64,000 nucleotides of DNA from Algoriphagus aestuariicola (GTDB taxonomy: Bacteria; Bacteroidota; Bacteroidia; Cytophagales; Cyclobacteriaceae), in the NCBI RefSeq assembly GCF_017254835.1, contig NZ_JAFKCW010000003.1:682001-746000 (forward strand). The letters run 5' to 3'. Below, piece by piece: positions 60,875 through 64,000 of the stretch. Numbering within the stretch: the stretch's first letter is position 1; each line of letters opens with the position of its first letter. The position numbers and the translations under genes are program-made. The notes beneath the pieces were generated by a model. It worked only from the letters and a program-made list of their open reading frames with translations, searched no databases and was not told where the DNA came from.

Positions 60875-60890
60875 GTTTCACGTGAAACAG
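60875..60890. promoter_or_regulatory. Perfect parS (ParB centromere site)
   Basis: TGTTTCACGTGAAACA is the exact 16-bp parS consensus bound by ParB/Spo0J; with the flanking C...G it forms an 18-bp palindrome. It lies 2 nt after the ybeY stop, in the 75-nt gap before mnmG. Confidence 0.93.
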
Positions 60891-60917
60891 CTGGCTGGCT
60901 GGTGTATACTAGCAAGA

Positions 60918-60933
60918 GGTTCCACGTGAAACA
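60918..60933. promoter_or_regulatory. Second, near-consensus parS site
   Basis: GGTTCCACGTGAAACA differs from the consensus at positions 1 and 5 only; the core CACGTG is intact. Centre-to-centre spacing to the perfect site is 43 bp, about four helical turns, so both could bind ParB on the same face. Confidence 0.75.
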
Positions 60934-60947
60934 CAACAAAAAATATC

Positions 60948-62813
60948 ATGTTTCCAATATACGATGTGATTGTAGTCGGTGCAGGCCACGCAGGCTGTGA
61001 GGCAGCTCATGCAGCGGCGTCAATGGGATCAAAAATCCTGCTATGTACCATGAACATGAACACTATCGCCCAAATGTCCTGCAATCCAGCAATGGGAGGC
61101 GTCGCAAAAGGGCAAATCGTGCGAGAAATAGATGCGCTTGGTGGAATGTCGGGCATCATATCCGACAAATCCATGATTCAATTCAGGATGCTCAACCGAT
61201 CAAAAGGCCCGGCAATGTGGTCACCCAGATCTCAAAACGATCGTATGAGGTTTGCGGAAGAATGGAGACTTGCACTCGAAAAAAACCCAAACGTCGACTT
61301 TTGGCAAGAGATGATATCAGGATTACTCGTTAAAGACGGTAAAGTTTGTGGAGTAAAGACAGGGATAGGCGTAGAAATAAGCTCCAAATCAGTCGTACTT
61401 ACCAACGGGACGTTTCTAAATGGAGTGATCCACATCGGGGAAAAACAATTTGGAGGGGGAAGAACAGGGGAATCCGCAGCGAAAGGAATTACCGAACAGC
61501 TCGTGCAACTAGGGTTCGAAGCTGGACGGATGAAAACAGGCACGCCGCCGAGAGTGGACGGAAGAAGTCTAGACTACGGAAAAATGGAAGAACAATTCGG
61601 TGATGAAAACCCGGAGAAATTCTCCTATTTAGATTCTACACAACCGCTAAAAGAACAAAGGAGTTGCTGGATCACCTATACCAATAAAGAAGTGCATCAA
61701 ACCTTGGAAACGGGTTTCGATCGATCCCCAATGTTCAACGGAAGGATTCAAGGTCTTGGCCCAAGATATTGTCCTAGCATTGAAGACAAAATAAACCGAT
61801 TTGCTGAAAGGGATAGACATCAAATTTTTGTAGAGCCAGAAGGATGGAATACCGTAGAAATCTATGTCAACGGCTTCTCTACATCACTGCCCGAAGACGT
61901 CCAATACAAAGCGCTACGAATGATCCCTGGGTTCGAAAACGCCAAAATGTTTCGTCCCGGCTATGCCATAGAGTATGATTTCTTCCCTCCAACGCAGCTT
62001 AAGCTATCCCTAGAAACCCATCTTATCGAAAACCTGTACTTTGCTGGCCAAATCAACGGAACTACCGGCTACGAGGAAGCCGCATCACAGGGATTGATCG
62101 CTGGAATAAATGCCAGCTTAAAAGTGCAAGAAAAAGATCCGTTTATCCTCAAGAGATCTGATGCATACATAGGAGTTTTGGTCGATGACTTGATAAATAA
62201 AGGCACCGAGGAGCCTTACAGAATGTTTACCTCTAGGGCAGAATTTCGACTTCTATTGCGGCAAGACAATGCAGATTTACGTCTTACCAAACTCGGCTAC
62301 GATATCGGCCTTGCCTCTGAGGATCGATTCAAAAAGATGCTCGACAAGAAATCAGCCACAGCAAGCTTGATCAACGAGCTAAAACAGAAAAAAATGGGTC
62401 CAGAAGGTGTAAATTCCATATTGGAATCAATGGGAACCGCTACCATTCAGGAAAAAACAAGCGCTGAAAAACTTTTGAAACGCCCTCAGATAGGTGTTCG
62501 TGAACTCATGTCCTTAGATGAAGACCTGCGGGAAAGTCTAAAGAAATATACCAAAGAAGTCCAAGAACAAGCGGAAATCCAGATCAAGTACGATAGCTAT
62601 ATCGATAAGGAACAGCAAATGGTGGCCAAACTTTCCAATATGGAAAATTTCCGAATACCTCATCGTTTCGACTATCTCTCTATCACAGCCTTGTCCAACG
62701 AAGGAAAACAAAAACTAAACAAAATCCGACCGGAAACCCTCGGACAAGCCTCACGGATCAGCGGAGTTTCGCCTGCCGATTTGTCTATATTAACAGTCTA
62801 TTTGGGACGATAA
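60948..62813 (+). CDS. mnmG: tRNA uridine 5-carboxymethylaminomethyl modification enzyme MnmG (GidA)
   Basis: 621 residues. FAD-binding VVGAGHAGCEAAHAAASMG at the N-terminus, CNPAMGGVAKGQIVREIDALGGMSG, and the conserved PPRVDGR, GRIQGLGPRYCPSIEDKI and TGYEEAASQGLIAGINA motifs are present. With MnmE it modifies the wobble uridine of several tRNAs. The downstream methyltransferase starts 1 nt after the stop. Confidence 0.97.
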   Translation: MFPIYDVIVVGAGHAGCEAAHAAASMGSKILLCTMNMNTIAQMSCNPAMGGVAKGQIVREIDALGGMSGIISDKSMIQFRMLNRSKGPAMWSPRSQNDRMRFAEEWRLALEKNPNVDFWQEMISGLLVKDGKVCGVKTGIGVEISSKSVVLTNGTFLNGVIHIGEKQFGGGRTGESAAKGITEQLVQLGFEAGRMKTGTPPRVDGRSLDYGKMEEQFGDENPEKFSYLDSTQPLKEQRSCWITYTNKEVHQTLETGFDRSPMFNGRIQGLGPRYCPSIEDKINRFAERDRHQIFVEPEGWNTVEIYVNGFSTSLPEDVQYKALRMIPGFENAKMFRPGYAIEYDFFPPTQLKLSLETHLIENLYFAGQINGTTGYEEAASQGLIAGINASLKVQEKDPFILKRSDAYIGVLVDDLINKGTEEPYRMFTSRAEFRLLLRQDNADLRLTKLGYDIGLASEDRFKKMLDKKSATASLINELKQKKMGPEGVNSILESMGTATIQEKTSAEKLLKRPQIGVRELMSLDEDLRESLKKYTKEVQEQAEIQIKYDSYIDKEQQMVAKLSNMENFRIPHRFDYLSITALSNEGKQKLNKIRPETLGQASRISGVSPADLSILTVYLGR

Positions 62814-62814
62814 A

Positions 62815-63708
62815 ATGCTAGAACGACTCAGTAAGTGCCCACTCTGTAAAAGTGGGCTTTTTCTTAACTACACTGAAATAATTGACCACGCAGTGACCAA
62901 GGAAATCTTCGTACTCTGCAAATGCTCAAACTGCCAACTGCTTTTTACCAATCCGAGACCTGTTCAGGAAAAAATAGGTCCATATTACGACTTTCCAGAA
63001 TACTACTCACACGAGGATAAGGCAAAAAATATAACGCAATGGATCTATCAAAAGGTCAGAAACTATAGCATAACCAAAAAAATAACTTCGATTGAAAAGA
63101 TGATTCCAACAGGAAGCCTCTTGGACTACGGTTGTGGAACCGGGGAATTGTTAGTTGCCGCAAAGCAGCGGGGGTGGAAGATTGCAGGAGTTGAACCTAA
63201 CGACAAAGCTAGAAAGCAAGCAAGCCAAAAATTGAACAAAAAGGTCAAAGCGTCCATCGATGAGTTAAAGAAAAATTCCTCCTTTGACGTGATCACTCTT
63301 TACCACGTATTAGAGCACATTCACCAGCTCAGGAAAACCGTGAAAAAAATCGTATCACACTTAAAATCAGATGGTTACCTACTAATAGCCGTCCCAAATC
63401 ATCAAAGTTGGGACGGAAAAAAATACGGGCAATATTGGGCCGGTTGGGATGTCCCAAGACACCTATACCACTTTGGGCAGGACTCTATGAAAAAGTTCGA
63501 GGAAGAGTTCGGAGTCGAATTGAAGGAAACGCAGCCGATGAAATTCGACAGCTTCTATGTCTCCCTACTTTCCGAAGGCTATATGGTTAAGTCATCCACA
63601 CTAATCTCAAAATATTCCAAAGCAATTCGGGCGGGACTTAATTCAAACAGAGCCGCAAAAACTCCAGGCCAATTTTCCAGCAACATTTTCGTTTTCCAAA
63701 AGAAGTGA
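62815..63708 (+). CDS. Class I SAM-dependent methyltransferase with N-terminal zinc-ribbon
   Basis: 297 residues. The N-terminus has CPLCKSG and later CKCSNCQLLFTNPRP, a likely four-Cys zinc ribbon (about 8-45). Motif I of the Methyltransf_23/12 type is LLDYGCGTGELL, followed by FDVITLYHVLEHIHQL and YLLIAVPNHQSWD. This architecture is common in sugar or polyketide-tailoring and envelope-polymer methylases; the substrate is unknown. Its TGA overlaps the following GTG start (GTGA), so the pair is translationally coupled. Confidence 0.9.
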   Translation: MLERLSKCPLCKSGLFLNYTEIIDHAVTKEIFVLCKCSNCQLLFTNPRPVQEKIGPYYDFPEYYSHEDKAKNITQWIYQKVRNYSITKKITSIEKMIPTGSLLDYGCGTGELLVAAKQRGWKIAGVEPNDKARKQASQKLNKKVKASIDELKKNSSFDVITLYHVLEHIHQLRKTVKKIVSHLKSDGYLLIAVPNHQSWDGKKYGQYWAGWDVPRHLYHFGQDSMKKFEEEFGVELKETQPMKFDSFYVSLLSEGYMVKSSTLISKYSKAIRAGLNSNRAAKTPGQFSSNIFVFQKK

Positions 63709-64000
63709 AAAAACTAAGATTACTGCTATTCGGATTTATCCTATTGCTAGCCTATTCCTGTGCAAAACAAAGCACACCTACAGGTGGACCCAGAGACGAA
63801 GACGCTCCGATTCTCATTTCATCCGATCCGGTCACAGAAAGCCTAAATACTAAGCCTGAAACGATCACACTGACTTTTGATGAATACATCAAACTGGAAA
63901 ACCCATCTAAAGGAATAGTGATCACACCTAGAATCGCCAAAGACGAAGTCGAATTTACTACGCTGAAAAATGTAGTCACAATCAAGCTCAACCAGGAGCT
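63705..64000 (+). CDS. Ig-like (SbsA-type) domain lipoprotein, N-terminal part
   Basis: About 98 residues are visible before the window ends. GTG at 63705 starts KKLRLLLFGFILLLAYSCAK, a lipoprotein signal with Cys19. The mature start KQSTPTGGPRDEDAPILISSDPVTESLNTKPETITLTFDEYI matches the bacterial Ig-like (Big_5/SbsA-Ig) repeat found in a conserved Bacteroidota lipoprotein. It is probably outer-membrane anchored. The GTG overlaps the preceding TGA. Confidence 0.85.
   Translation, partial: MKKLRLLLFGFILLLAYSCAKQSTPTGGPRDEDAPILISSDPVTESLNTKPETITLTFDEYIKLENPSKGIVITPRIAKDEVEFTTLKNVVTIKLNQE

Noticed and set aside
60891-60917. GGCT repeats between the two parS sites
   Set aside because: Only about three copies of GCTG; too short to be meaningful.

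Overview
The window is chromosomal DNA from a Bacteroidota bacterium, most likely of the Cytophagales (Cyclobacteriaceae/Algoriphagus-like). This rests on several things: DUF4221 lipoproteins, SecA lacking the C-terminal zinc motif, weak or absent Shine-Dalgarno sequences, several exact TAnnTTTG -7 boxes, and many lipoproteins with a Cys lipobox. Taxonomy is inferred from family knowledge; no 16S gene is present. There are no rRNA genes, CRISPR arrays, prophage or intact insertion sequences. Most of the window is ordinary chromosome with some accessory stretches.

Layout. 1-1.9 kb (-): VOC protein, AONS-like PLP enzyme and a serine-hydrolase lipoprotein (cut by the left edge), tightly coupled. 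1.97-5.7 kb (+): patatin-like hydrolase, methyltransferase, TRIC-type channel, YitT protein and HD hydrolase. 5.7-9.3 kb (-): three tandem DUF4221 lipoprotein genes plus a collapsed fourth copy. 9.3-16.1 kb (-): a complete six-gene eboABCDEF cluster, a family implicated in moving a secondary-metabolite precursor to the periplasm. 16.3-25.0 kb: sugar O-acetyltransferase, secreted M28 peptidase, a hemicellulose side-chain set (CE15 glucuronoyl esterase plus two GH43 enzymes), a beta-lactamase-fold hydrolase, and a nicotinamide riboside transporter/kinase pair. 25.1-33.7 kb (-): a propeller-like lipoprotein overlapping a stand-alone protein that resembles the N-terminal half of the VioB/RebD bis-indole enzymes, downstream of a 1,704-residue pseudokinase-ATPase-GAF-adenylate cyclase.

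33.9-50.7 kb is mostly housekeeping: uvrA, tRNA-Val, a decayed tRNA with gene debris and a 20-bp-arm palindrome, quinone oxidoreductase, M20 dipeptidase, DsbD, S1/P1 nuclease, M20 amidohydrolase, SPOR lipoprotein, secA, dapF, a Tat-lipoprotein superoxide dismutase, a MazG-like pyrophosphohydrolase, tRNA-Leu and tRNA-Gly. 50.8-58.5 kb: PAS-LuxR regulator, mutS, TrmH-type methyltransferase, OMP-like protein, thioesterase, SDR, YfiT/DinB and ComF. 58.5-64 kb (+): an apparently continuous run (AhpD-like, conserved hypothetical, xth, RsbW-like, ybeY, mnmG, methyltransferase, Ig-like lipoprotein) with a perfect parS site and a second near-parS between ybeY and mnmG.

Most notable: the complete ebo cluster; the VioB/RebD-like single-domain protein coupled to a lipoprotein below a giant cyclase with a dead kinase domain; the DUF4221 array with homogenised ends and a decayed copy; the parS pair; and the tRNA-adjacent scar at 36.9-37.3 kb. 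All calls come from reading the sequence and recalled family knowledge; no searches were run.
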